A stretch of DNA of 64,000 bases. Source: Paracoccus pantotrophus. Lineage in GTDB: Bacteria > Pseudomonadota > Alphaproteobacteria > Rhodobacterales > Rhodobacteraceae. Below, one piece after another: positions 38,369 to 46,012 of this stretch. The notes under the pieces are model-generated. The model had not been told where the DNA came from. It searched no databases and worked only from the letters and a program-made list of their open reading frames with translations. Numbering within the stretch: the stretch's first letter is position 1; every line of letters begins with the position of its first letter. A program made the position numbers and the translations under genes. Location: the NCBI RefSeq assembly GCF_008824185.1, contig NZ_CP044426.1, positions 1,000,501-1,064,500 on the forward strand. Reading direction: 5' to 3'.

Positions 38369-39252
38369 TCGACCCGCTGTCCGTCTTTATCCTGCTGCTC
38401 GGGGCGGCGACGCCGATCCTGTTCGCCGCGCTTGGCGAACTGGTGGTCGAGCGCGCCGGCGTGCTGAACCTGGGCGTCGAGGGCATGATGATCACCGGCG
38501 CGTTGGCCGGCTTCGCCGCCGCCCATGCCAGCGGCAGCCCGGCGCTTGGCTTCGCCGCCGCCGCCCTCGCCGGCGCGGCGCTGTCGATGGGCTTTGCCGT
38601 GCTGACGCAATTCCTGCTGTCGAACCAGGTGGCGACGGGGCTGGCGCTGACGTTGTTCGGCCTGGGCCTGACCGCGATGTTCGGCAAGCCCTATGAGGGG
38701 ATGAAGGCCCCGGCGATGATCTCCGGCCCCCTGGGACTGAACTGGATGATCTGGCTGGGCATCGTCCTGGTGCCCGCGGTCTGGTGGTTCCTGGCCCGCA
38801 CCCGGCCGGGCCTGATCCTGCGCGCGGTGGGCGAGAACCACGACGCCGCGCATGGCCTGGGTTATCCGGTGCGGCGGGTGCGCATCCTGGCCATCGGCTT
38901 CGGCGGCGCGCTGGCGGGCATGGGCGGCGCCTATATTTCCATCGCCACGGTGCTGCAATGGACCGAGGGCATGACCGCCGGCGCCGGCTGGATCGCGCTG
39001 GCCATCGTGGTCTTTGCGCAATGGAACCCCTGGGGGGCGCTGGCCGGCGCCTGGCTGTTCGGCGGCGTCACCGTCCTGCAGCTGCGCCTGCAGGCGGCGG
39101 GCGTCGCTGTGCCGGTGCAACTGCTTTCCATGGCGCCCTATCTCGCCACGATCATCGTGCTGGTGCTGATCTCGGCCCGGCAGAAATTCGGCCGCTCGGG
39201 CGGGGGTGCGGCCCCCGCCAGCCTGGGCCGGCCCTTCCACGCATTAAAATAG
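38365..39252 (+). CDS. nucleoside ABC transporter permease 2
   Basis: A 295-residue permease paired with permease 1. It begins with a helix (VFILLLGAATPILFAALGEL), then ERAGVLNLGVEGMMITGALA, the hallmark of this permease subfamily, and GENHDAAHGLGYPVRRVRI in the coupling loop. The ATG at 38365 overlaps the upstream stop by four bases with GGAGG upstream. The binding-protein gene follows after 23 bp. Confidence 0.92.
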   Translation: MIDPLSVFILLLGAATPILFAALGELVVERAGVLNLGVEGMMITGALAGFAAAHASGSPALGFAAAALAGAALSMGFAVLTQFLLSNQVATGLALTLFGLGLTAMFGKPYEGMKAPAMISGPLGLNWMIWLGIVLVPAVWWFLARTRPGLILRAVGENHDAAHGLGYPVRRVRILAIGFGGALAGMGGAYISIATVLQWTEGMTAGAGWIALAIVVFAQWNPWGALAGAWLFGGVTVLQLRLQAAGVAVPVQLLSMAPYLATIIVLVLISARQKFGRSGGGAAPASLGRPFHALK

Positions 39253-39275
39253 CCACAACCTGCAAGGAGCATGAC

Positions 39276-40352
39276 ATGAAACGCAGAACCCTTCTTGGCA
39301 GCGCCGCGGCGCTGGTGGCCAGCACGGCCCTGCCTGCCTTGGCGCAAGAGGAAAAGCTGAAGGTGGGCTTCATCTATGTCGGCCCGGTGGGCGACGGCGG
39401 CTGGACCTATCAGCACGACCTGGCCCGGCAGGCGGTCGAAAAGGAATATGGCGACCGGGTCGAGACCACCTATATCGAATCCGTGCCCGAGGGCGCCGAT
39501 GCCGAACGCGCCATCACCCAGCTGGCGCTCTCCGGCCACAAGCTGATCTTCACCACCAGCTTCGGCTTCATGGACGCGACGATCAACGTCGCCAAGAAGT
39601 TCCCGGACGTGAAGTTCGAGCATGCCACCGGCTACAAGACCGCCGAGAACGTCGCCACCTACGACGCCCGCTTCTACGAGGGCCGTGCCGTCATGGGCAC
39701 CATCGCCGGGCGCATGACCAAGTCGAACAAGATCGGCTATATCGGCTCTTTCCCGATCCCCGAGGTGGTCCAGGGCATCAACAGCTCGTATATCCACGCC
39801 AAGAAGGTGAACCCGGATGTCGAGATGAAGGTGGTCTGGGCCTATAGCTGGTTCGACCCCGCGAAAGAGGCCGACGCCGCCGCCGCGCTGATCGCCGAGG
39901 GCGTGGATGTGATCCTGCAGCACACCGATTCCACGGCGCCGCTGGCCAAGGCGCAGGAGGCCGGCGCCATCGGCTTCGGCCAGGCCAGCGACATGGCGGC
40001 CTTCAAGCCCAGCCCGCGGGTTTCCTCGATCATCGACAACTGGGCGCCCTATTACGTCAAGCGCGTGGGCGAGGTGCTGGACGGCAGCTGGACCTCGCAT
40101 TCGGTCTGGCTGGGCATCGGCGATGGCGAGGTCGAGATCGGCGAGATCACCGAGGCCGTCCCCGCCGAGGTCAAGGAGGAGGCGCTGGCGCTGAAGGACA
40201 AGATCGCTGCGGGCGAATACCACCCCTTCACCGGGCCGCTGAAGAAGCAGGATGGAAGCGACTGGCTGGCCGAGGGGCAAGTGGCCAGCGACGAGGAACT
40301 CTCCTCGATGAATTTCTATGTCGAGGGCATCACCGCGCCGATGCCGAAATAA
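39276..40352 (+). CDS. BMP family nucleoside-binding protein
   Basis: A 358-residue periplasmic binding protein of the basic membrane protein (BMP/PnrA) family. The signal peptide MKRRTLLGSAAALVASTALP is cleaved after ALA (about residue 23). No lipobox cysteine is present, so it is soluble rather than a lipoprotein. Family blocks are VGFIYVGPVGDGGWTYQHD, FTTSFGFMDATINVAKKFP, NKIGYIGSFPIPEVVQGIN and WFDPAKEADAA. The ATG at 39276 has AAGGAG. Likely ligands are purine nucleosides or bases. It is last in the four-gene operon and is followed by a terminator hairpin. Confidence 0.92.
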   Translation: MKRRTLLGSAAALVASTALPALAQEEKLKVGFIYVGPVGDGGWTYQHDLARQAVEKEYGDRVETTYIESVPEGADAERAITQLALSGHKLIFTTSFGFMDATINVAKKFPDVKFEHATGYKTAENVATYDARFYEGRAVMGTIAGRMTKSNKIGYIGSFPIPEVVQGINSSYIHAKKVNPDVEMKVVWAYSWFDPAKEADAAAALIAEGVDVILQHTDSTAPLAKAQEAGAIGFGQASDMAAFKPSPRVSSIIDNWAPYYVKRVGEVLDGSWTSHSVWLGIGDGEVEIGEITEAVPAEVKEEALALKDKIAAGEYHPFTGPLKKQDGSDWLAEGQVASDEELSSMNFYVEGITAPMPK

Positions 40353-40370
40353 CCCGCGGCACAAGCGGCA

Positions 40371-40392
40371 AACCGGGGCCCTGGCCCCGGTT
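40371..40392. terminator. bidirectional terminator hairpin
   Basis: Perfect 10-bp inverted repeat AACCGGGGCC/GGCCCCGGTT with a 2-base centre, in the 55-bp gap between the convergent BMP and Dps-family genes. Confidence 0.75.
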
Positions 40393-40407
40393 CACCCTGC
40401 GGAAAGC

Positions 40408-40881
40408 CTATTCCAGATGGCTTTCCAGGAACCACAGATCCTTGTCCGCCGTACGCGAGGCGGCGGTGAACAGGTCGGCCGTATCGGCATCGCCGGCCTC
40501 GTCGGTCGCGTCTATGGCGGCGCGCACCTTCTCGCCATAGTCGCGCATCCGCTCGCAGACGGCCTTGATATGATCCTCGGCCTTGGTCAGGTCGGTGGGG
40601 TATTCCTTCAGCGTGCTGGCCTTGGCCACCTTCTCGACCGTGCCGACGGCCACTCCGTCCAGCACCTGCACGCGCTCGGCCATCATGTCCACATGCTCGT
40701 CCAGCCGCGCCTTCACGGTGTCGAACAGCTCATGCACCGCGATGAAGTTGCGGCCCTTGACGTTCCAGTGCGCCTGCTTGATCGCCGCCGACAGCGCCAG
40801 CGCATCGGCAAGGCGGGCATTCAGCTCGGCGATCGCGGTCTTGCGGGCATTGTCGCTCAACCCTTTGACATTCACGGCCAT
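40408..40881 (-). CDS. dps: Dps family ferritin-like DNA protection protein
   Basis: A 157-residue Dps/ferritin-like protein expected to form a 12-mer that oxidises and stores iron and shields DNA in stress. The intersubunit ferroxidase residues are visible: histidine in KQAHWNVKGRNF near residue 40 and the helix B set in DEHVDMMAERVQ near residue 65. The N-terminus MAVNVKGLSDNARKTAIAEL is short with few basic residues, so strong DNA binding through the tail is not assured. The last residues end FLESHLE as usual. It converges on the BMP operon. Confidence 0.92.
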   Translation of the reverse strand: MAVNVKGLSDNARKTAIAELNARLADALALSAAIKQAHWNVKGRNFIAVHELFDTVKARLDEHVDMMAERVQVLDGVAVGTVEKVAKASTLKEYPTDLTKAEDHIKAVCERMRDYGEKVRAAIDATDEAGDADTADLFTAASRTADKDLWFLESHLE

Positions 40882-41026
40882 GAAACTCTCCTTCGTCAGG
40901 TTCGCCCTTGAAACGAAGGCAGCCGCGCGGCGGTTCCCCGCGACGCTGGGTCAAACCGCCGCAGCCAAGGAAAAGGGCGGCGCCTTCCACCGAAAGCACC
41001 GCCCCGAAAAGCTGCTCAGAGCTGGA

Positions 41027-41260
41027 TCAGACCGCGCCCTGGATGAATTTCACCGCATCGCCAAAGGTCTGGATGGTCTCGGCGGCATCGTCCGGGATCT
41101 CGATGCCGAACTCTTCCTCGAAAGCCATGACCAGCTCGACGGTGTCCAGCGAATCGGCGCCGAGATCGTCGATGAACGAGGCGGTCTCGGTGACCTTCTC
41201 TTCATCGACACCCAGGTGCTCGACGACAATTTTCTTCACGCGATCAGCGATATCGCTCAT
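41027..41260 (-). CDS. acpP: acyl carrier protein
   Basis: A 77-residue acyl carrier protein carrying growing fatty acids on a 4'-phosphopantetheine arm. The modified serine lies in DDLGADSLDTVELVMAFEE near residue 37. It is very acidic, as expected. The ATG at 41260 has AGGAAGAG and the standard MSDIADRVKKIVVEHLG start; the open frame to 41380 would translate the promoter region. fabG and fabD lie upstream on the same strand, giving the common fabD-fabG-acpP order. A separate promoter candidate precedes it. Confidence 0.97.
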   Translation of the reverse strand: MSDIADRVKKIVVEHLGVDEEKVTETASFIDDLGADSLDTVELVMAFEEEFGIEIPDDAAETIQTFGDAVKFIQGAV

Positions 41261-41352
41261 GTCTCTTCCTCGTTTTCGCGGGCAATCCGCCCAGATGTTC
41301 CAGCGATTGCCGGTCAGAGCCCAGGGCGGTTCCCCTGCGGCCTTGTTTGCGG

Positions 41353-41380
41353 GATATAGCACGGGAACGTGATCTTGCAA
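41353..41380 (-). promoter_or_regulatory. candidate sigma-70 promoter for acpP
   Basis: On the minus strand TTGCAA (41375-41380), a 16-bp spacer, then TATATC (41353-41358), about 95 bases upstream of the acpP ATG. The fabG-acpP gap is 136 bp, consistent with an internal promoter raising acpP expression. Confidence 0.5.
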
Positions 41381-41396
41381 CCCGCATAAACCATCA

Positions 41397-42134
41397 TCAG
41401 ATCATCGCCATGCCGCCGTTGACATGCAGCGTGGCGCCGGTGACATAGCCCGCTTCGGGGCTGGCCAGATACAGCACCGCAGCGGCGATTTCCTGGGCCG
41501 AACCCATGCGCCCGGCGGGGATCTGCGCCAGGATCCGGCCCTTCTGCTCGTCGTTCAGCTTGTCGGTCATCGCCGTCTCGATGAAGCCCGGCGCGACGCA
41601 GTTCACCGTGATCCCGCGCGAGGCGACCTCATAGGCCAGGCTCTTCGACATGCCGACCAGCCCGGCCTTGGCAGCGGCGTAATTGCCCTGCCCCGGATTG
41701 CCGGTGGCGCCCACGATCGAGCCGATGTTCACGATCCGGCCCCAGCGCGCCTTCATCATGCCGCGCAGGACAGCCCGGCACAGCCGGAAGCTCGAGGTCA
41801 GGTTGACCTCCAGCACCTGTGCCCATTCCTCGTCGGACATGCGCATGAACAGGTTGTCGCGGGTGATCCCGGCATTGTTGACCAGGATGTCGACCGAACC
41901 CATGGCCTCGGCCGCCGCCTTGGGCAGCGCCTCGACCGCCGCCGCATCGGCCAGGTTCGCGGTCACGACATGCGCCCGCGCGCCCAGCTTCTCGGCCAGC
42001 TCGCGCAACGGCGCCTCGCGCGTGCCCGACAGCGCCACCGTGGCGCCGGCGGCATGGAGCGCCTCGGCCACGGCACCGCCGATCCCGCCCGAAGCGCCGG
42101 TCACCAGCGCATTCCTGCCTGTCAGATCAAACAT
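41397..42134 (-). CDS. fabG: 3-oxoacyl-ACP reductase
   Basis: A 245-residue short-chain dehydrogenase reducing 3-ketoacyl-ACP with NADPH in each round of fatty-acid elongation. Cofactor loop TGASGGIGG near residue 13, NNAG at about 85, and the catalytic serine in NIGSIVG, with tyrosine and lysine in NYAAAKAG. The C-terminus GYVTGATLHVNGGMAMI is typical FabG. The ATG at 42134 follows CGGAGAAGAG, which is part of hairpin repeat C; a TTG one codon upstream is the alternative. Confidence 0.96.
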   Translation of the reverse strand: MFDLTGRNALVTGASGGIGGAVAEALHAAGATVALSGTREAPLRELAEKLGARAHVVTANLADAAAVEALPKAAAEAMGSVDILVNNAGITRDNLFMRMSDEEWAQVLEVNLTSSFRLCRAVLRGMMKARWGRIVNIGSIVGATGNPGQGNYAAAKAGLVGMSKSLAYEVASRGITVNCVAPGFIETAMTDKLNDEQKGRILAQIPAGRMGSAQEIAAAVLYLASPEAGYVTGATLHVNGGMAMI

Positions 42135-42140
42135 CAAGCT

Positions 42141-42197
42141 CTTCTCCGTTTTCCAAATACCCCGGGGGAATCCCGCAGGGATGGGGGCAGAGCCCCC
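42141..42197 (-). repeat. GC-rich hairpin repeat, copy C, supplying the fabG ribosome site
   Basis: On the minus strand GGGGGC-TCT-GCCCCC, then CATCCCTGCGGGATTCCCCC, GGGGTATTTGGAAAA and CGGAGAAGAG ahead of the fabG start. Same order and spacing as copy B before cbbX. Its hairpin abuts the fabD stop. Confidence 0.7.
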
Positions 42198-43124
42198 TCA
42201 TGCCTTCAGCGCCGCGATATCCGCCGGAGCGCCTATGTTCCTGACCGCGGCATCCTTGGCGATGCGCTTGATCATGCCCGACAGCGCCTTGCCGGCGCCG
42301 ATCTCCCAGAACTCGGTGACGCCGGCGCCCGCCAGGAATTCGACCGACTCGCGCCAGCGCACGGCGCCCGTCACCTGCTCGACCAGCAACCGCCGGATGG
42401 CGCCGGGCTCGGCCACCGGCTCGGCGCGGACATTGGCCACCAAGGGCACCGCCGGCGCGGCGATCTCGACCGCAGCCAGGGCCTCGGCCATCGCCGCCGC
42501 CGCCGGCTGCATCAACGCCGAATGGAACGGCGCCGAGACCGGCAGCATCAGCGCCCGCTTGGCGCCGCGCTCCTTGGCCAGCGTCGCGGCGCGCTCGACG
42601 GCAGCCTTGTGGCCCGAGATCACCACCTGCGCCGGGTCGTTGTCATTGGCGGCCTGGCAGACCTCGCCCTCGGCCGCGTCGCGCGCGATCTGGTCCACCG
42701 CGGCGAAATCCAGGCCCAGGATCGCCGCCATGGCGCCCTGGCCGACCGGCACCGCCTCCTGCATGGCCTGGCCGCGCAGGCGCAGAAGCCGCGCGGTATC
42801 GGCCAGGCTCAGGGCACCGGCCGCGCAAAGCGCCGAATATTCGCCCAGGGAATGGCCGGCGACGAAATCCGCGTCCCCGATGCCGAAGCCCTCGGCCTCC
42901 AGCGCCCGGAAGGCCGCGATCGAGGTCGCCATCAGCGCCGGCTGGGCGTTCCGCGTCAGGGTCAGCGTCTCGATGTCGCCGTTCCAGACCAGCTCGGACA
43001 GGCTCTCTCCCAACGCCTCGTCCACCTCGGCAAAGACCTCGCGCGCCGCCGGATAGGCCTCGGCCAGCTCGCGCCCCATGCCGACGACCTGCGCGCCCTG
43101 CCCCGGAAATACGAATGCCCGCAT
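42198..43124 (-). CDS. fabD: malonyl-CoA:ACP transacylase
   Basis: A 308-residue enzyme loading malonyl groups onto ACP. It begins RAFVFPGQGAQVVGMGREL; the nucleophile serine is in GHSLGEYSAL near residue 92, and the catalytic histidine in SAPFHSALM near residue 201. The C-terminus contains EIGAGKALSGMIKRI. Length is typical. It is first of the fabD-fabG-acpP run; the 63-bp gap to fabG holds the repeat hairpin, which may dampen read-through. Confidence 0.96.
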   Translation of the reverse strand: MRAFVFPGQGAQVVGMGRELAEAYPAAREVFAEVDEALGESLSELVWNGDIETLTLTRNAQPALMATSIAAFRALEAEGFGIGDADFVAGHSLGEYSALCAAGALSLADTARLLRLRGQAMQEAVPVGQGAMAAILGLDFAAVDQIARDAAEGEVCQAANDNDPAQVVISGHKAAVERAATLAKERGAKRALMLPVSAPFHSALMQPAAAAMAEALAAVEIAAPAVPLVANVRAEPVAEPGAIRRLLVEQVTGAVRWRESVEFLAGAGVTEFWEIGAGKALSGMIKRIAKDAAVRNIGAPADIAALKA

Positions 43125-43196
43125 CGCGGAATCCCTTCTGTCTTATGTCCTTGCGACAGCCTTAGCCCGCGACGTCCCTTGCCGCAACCGCGCCGG

Positions 43197-44534
43197 TCAG
43201 CGCGGAATCACGATCTCGGCCCGCAGGCCGCCCAGCCGCTCGCCCCGGCCCAGCCGCAGCTGCCCGCCATGGGCGCGGGCGATGTCGGCGGCGATGGACA
43301 GGCCCAGCCCCACGCCCTGGCCGCGATTCTGGTTGCGGGCGGGATCGAGCCGGGTAAAGGGCTTCAGCGCCTCCTCGCGCCGCTCGGGCGGGATGCCGGG
43401 CCCGTCATCCTCGACCGAGATGCGGAAATAGCTCGGCCCCAGCGCCGCCTCGACCTCGGCACGCTCGCCATAGCGCACGGCATTGCCGATCAGGTTCTCG
43501 ACGGCGCGGCGCAGGCTGTCGCGGCGAAAGGTGGCGCGGCCTGCCTCGTCGCCGGCCACCGAATGCAGGACAACCCGCTGCCCGCCGCGCTGCGCATCGG
43601 CGACGATGCCACGCACGAAATCCAGCGCCGGCACCGGCTGGGGCGGTGCGTCCTGCGCCGCGTCGCGGGCATGGTCCAGGAAGGCATCGACCATGGTGCC
43701 CATGGCCGCCACGTCGCTTTCCAGCGCCGCGATCTCCTCGGGCTCGGGCGGATAGTCGGGGCTCAGCATCGACAGGCCCAGCCGCAGCCGGGTCAGGGGC
43801 GTGCGCAGGTCGTGGCTCACGCCCGAGAGCATCTGCTTGCGCTGCTCGTTCTGGCGCTCGATGCGGGCGCGCATCTCCAGGAAGGCGGTGCCGGCGCTGC
43901 GGATCTCGCTGGCACCGGCGGGGCGATAGGGGATGATCCGCCCCTTGCCGTATTCCTCGGCCGCGCGCGCCAGCCGCTTGATCGGGCGCAGCTGGTTGCG
44001 CAGGAAGATCGTCGCGATGGCGGTCATCAGAAGCGAGGTGCCCACCATCAGCACCAGCAGCTGATGCGGGTTCGAGGCGCTGACCCGGCTGCGCGGAAAG
44101 ACCAGCCGGTAATGCCCCCAGCGGCCCTGAAGCGTCACACGCACCTCGCGCCGGTGACTCAGGTCGACGGCGCGCACGGCGGGCACCTGCCGGTGCAGCT
44201 CGGCGATGACGATGCGCCCCGACAGGTCGTAGAAGGTCCGCCAGTCCGCGCCCGGTGGGGCGGGCAGGAGCAGCTTCAGCCCCAAAGGCCCCGCGACCTC
44301 GCCCGCCGAATCGCGCGCCGCCGCGATATCGGGGACCGCGTCGATGCGGGCCGCGACCAGCGCGACCTCATGCGCCATGCCGGCGGTCATCTGCCGGGTC
44401 ACGTCCTCGAAATGGCGCTGCAGGAACATGATGGTGACGACGACGGTCACCACCACGACCGGCAGGAACAGGATCAGCGCCGCCCGTCCGTAAAGCCCGC
44501 GCGGCATGGTCCGTTTCAGCCAGTCGAAATTCAT
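43197..44534 (-). CDS. EnvZ-like sensor histidine kinase, no adjacent response regulator
   Basis: A 445-residue membrane kinase. Helix 1 is about residues 18-38, the periplasmic sensor about 40-158, and helix 2 about 159-178. A HAMP domain follows (LRPIKRLARAAEEYGKGR). The dimerisation box with phospho-acceptor H241 is in SGVSHDLRTPLTRLR. ATPase boxes are N (ENLIGNAVRYG), G1 (VEDDGPGIP) and G2 (GQGVGLGLSIA). It is similar to the EnvZ/RstB type. The ATG at 44534 is preceded by GAGGCA. Neither neighbour encodes a response regulator, so the partner lies elsewhere. Signal unknown. Confidence 0.9.
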   Translation of the reverse strand: MNFDWLKRTMPRGLYGRAALILFLPVVVVTVVVTIMFLQRHFEDVTRQMTAGMAHEVALVAARIDAVPDIAAARDSAGEVAGPLGLKLLLPAPPGADWRTFYDLSGRIVIAELHRQVPAVRAVDLSHRREVRVTLQGRWGHYRLVFPRSRVSASNPHQLLVLMVGTSLLMTAIATIFLRNQLRPIKRLARAAEEYGKGRIIPYRPAGASEIRSAGTAFLEMRARIERQNEQRKQMLSGVSHDLRTPLTRLRLGLSMLSPDYPPEPEEIAALESDVAAMGTMVDAFLDHARDAAQDAPPQPVPALDFVRGIVADAQRGGQRVVLHSVAGDEAGRATFRRDSLRRAVENLIGNAVRYGERAEVEAALGPSYFRISVEDDGPGIPPERREEALKPFTRLDPARNQNRGQGVGLGLSIAADIARAHGGQLRLGRGERLGGLRAEIVIPR

Positions 44535-44592
44535 TGCCTCATGTCCCACCCGGCCCTTGGAATATGGGCCCTGCCATGGCTAGGTTATCGCC

Positions 44593-45459
44593 ATGACAAG
44601 CGCCGAGAAAGCCCTGCGGATCATCACCGCCGACAATCCCTCGCCCTTTACCGGGCCGGGCACCAACACCTTCCTGCTGGGACGCGAGCGGATCGCCGTG
44701 ATCGACCCCGGCCCGGACCTGGCCGCGCATCGCCTGGCGATCCTGGCCGCGGCCGGCTCCGGCCGCATCAGCCATATCTTCGTCACCCATGCGCATCTGG
44801 ACCATTCCGGCGGCGCCCACGCCCTGGCCCAGGCGACCGGCGCGCCGGTCCTGGGCTTCGGCCCCGCCGAAGCCGGCCGCTCGGCGGTGATGGCGCGGCT
44901 GGCGCGCGAAGGCGCCATCGACGGCGGCGAGGGGCTGGACCGCGGCTTTGTCCCTGACATCGCCCTGGCCGACGGCGCGGTGGTCGAGACCGAGGAATGG
45001 CGCCTGACCGCGCTGCACACGCCCGGCCATTTCGCCGGCCACCTGGCCTTTCGCCAGGACGAGACGATCTTTTGCGGCGACGTGGTGATGGGCTGGTCCT
45101 CGACCATCATCTCGCCGCCGGACGGCGATCTGGCGGATTACTTCCGCTCGCTGGCGCGGCTTGATTCGGCGGGCGCGCGCCTGCTGCTGCCGGCGCATGG
45201 CGATGCGGTGCGCGATCCCGCCGCGCGCCTGGCCGAGCTTGCCGCGCATCGGCGCGAGCGCACGATGCAGATCCTTGCCGCGCTGCGCGACGGTCCCGCC
45301 ACGGCCGAGGCGCTGGCGCGTCGAATCTACCGCATCCCGCCGGCAATGATTCCCGCGGCGACGCGCAACGTGCTGGCGCATCTGATCGCGCTGTCCGAGC
45401 TTGGCGCGGTCTCGACCCCTGGGCTGATCGGCTCGGATTCGGTGTTTGCCGCGCATTGA
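44593..45459 (+). CDS. MBL-fold metallo-hydrolase (LACTB2/glyoxalase II-like)
   Basis: A 288-residue metallo-beta-lactamase-fold hydrolase. The metal motif is THAHLDH at residues 65-71 (H66, H68, D70, H71), with further ligands in HTPGHFAGHLAF and CGDVVMGW, and LLPAHGDAV near residue 200. A C-terminal winged-helix-like tail (RIYRIPPAMIPAATRNVLAHL) places it with the LACTB2-like subgroup. Substrate unknown; thioester, RNA and other hydrolysis are all found in the fold. It is divergent from the histidine kinase by 58 bp. Confidence 0.88.
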   Translation: MTSAEKALRIITADNPSPFTGPGTNTFLLGRERIAVIDPGPDLAAHRLAILAAAGSGRISHIFVTHAHLDHSGGAHALAQATGAPVLGFGPAEAGRSAVMARLAREGAIDGGEGLDRGFVPDIALADGAVVETEEWRLTALHTPGHFAGHLAFRQDETIFCGDVVMGWSSTIISPPDGDLADYFRSLARLDSAGARLLLPAHGDAVRDPAARLAELAAHRRERTMQILAALRDGPATAEALARRIYRIPPAMIPAATRNVLAHLIALSELGAVSTPGLIGSDSVFAAH

Positions 45460-45522
45460 CCCGGCCGGGCTTAGGCCGGCCGGGAATTTTTCGGATGGAT
45501 GAAAAAAATCCGCAAACCCCTC

Positions 45523-45551
45523 TGGACGACCCCAAAGAGCGAGGCTATACA
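45523..45551 (+). promoter_or_regulatory. promoter for tRNA-Asn
   Basis: TGGACG (45523-45528), 17-bp spacer, TATACA (45546-45551), placing the start about 5 bases before the tRNA. Confidence 0.65.
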
Positions 45552-45562
45552 CCGCCCCGTGT

Positions 45563-45637
45563 TCCGGCGTAGCTCAGCGGTAGAGCAGTTGACTGTTAAT
45601 CAATTGGTCGTAGGTTCGATCCCTACCGCCGGAGCCA
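45563..45637 (+). tRNA. tRNA-Asn (GTT)
   Basis: A full cloverleaf with encoded CCA. Acceptor stem TCCGGCG pairs with CGCCGGA (45627-45633), discriminator G, CCA at 45635-45637. The anticodon loop CTGTTAA gives anticodon GTT. The T arm contains GGTTCGATCC. Its 3' half (45585 onward) is duplicated at 56336-56390, the two ends of the integrated island, so this copy is the functional one and its 5' half is host DNA. Confidence 0.97.
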
Positions 45638-45639
45638 AA
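45585..45639 (+). repeat. attL, 55-bp core shared with attR
   Basis: From GCAGTTGACTGTTAATC through GGAGCCAAA, identical to 56336-56390. Covers the anticodon arm, variable region, T arm, acceptor 3' strand and CCA of tRNA-Asn plus two bases, the usual target of P4-type integrases. Confidence 0.96.
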
Positions 45640-45645
45640 TAAAAC

Positions 45646-45675
45646 AAGGGCTTAGCTAGAAATAGCTGAGCCCTT
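45646..45675. terminator. hairpin just inside attL
   Basis: Inverted repeat AAGGGCTTAGCT (45646-45657), 6-base loop, AGCTGAGCCCTT (45664-45675), one mismatch. It lies between tRNA-Asn and the end of the island's late genes and could terminate both. Confidence 0.65.
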
Positions 45676-45685
45676 CTTCGTTGCC

Positions 45686-45704
45686 GGGGCACAATGGGGG
45701 CACA
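45686..45704 (+). repeat. integrase arm-type repeats, left end
   Basis: Two tandem copies of GGGGCACA (GGGGCACAATGGGGGCACA). The same word occurs three times beside attR at 56186-56223, suggesting integrase arm-binding sites at both ends. Confidence 0.6.
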
Positions 45705-45715
45705 TTCCCGTTGCG

Positions 45716-46012
45716 CTAGGCGGCTCTTTCCCGCTGCCATTTCGAGTTGTAGCGCCTCACAGGCTCGGGGTTGTAGCCGCGCATATAGTCAGCCGCCCAT
45801 TCGTGATAGGCTTCCGTCCTGTGCCGTTCACGCTCGCACCGCAGGCATATGGTGCTGGACGTATAACGCTCGGCAATGTGACCATACTTGCAGGGTTCGC
45901 CGGTAAAGTAGCGTTTCGCGCCTTGGCTGATCGCATGTGCCCGGCTGATCTGCGGCCCGTCATAGCAGGTCACGGGCGGATCACAGACGGCAACCTTATA
46001 CTTCACGCCCAT
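45716..46012 (-). CDS. small Cys/His protein with CxxGH-C-C zinc-finger-like motif (phage type)
   Basis: A 98-residue protein, last in the island's gene string. It carries GAKRYFTGEPCKYGHIAERY and ICLRCERERHRTEAY. The pattern C-K-Y-G-H then C-x2-C is frequent in small phage proteins and at the N-terminus of some phage HNH nucleases, where it probably binds zinc. No nuclease core is present. The start overlaps the portal stop (TGATG), so it is translated with the late genes. A head-assembly, DNA-binding or anti-host role cannot be distinguished from sequence. Confidence 0.7.
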   Translation of the reverse strand: MGVKYKVAVCDPPVTCYDGPQISRAHAISQGAKRYFTGEPCKYGHIAERYTSSTICLRCERERHRTEAYHEWAADYMRGYNPEPVRRYNSKWQRERAA

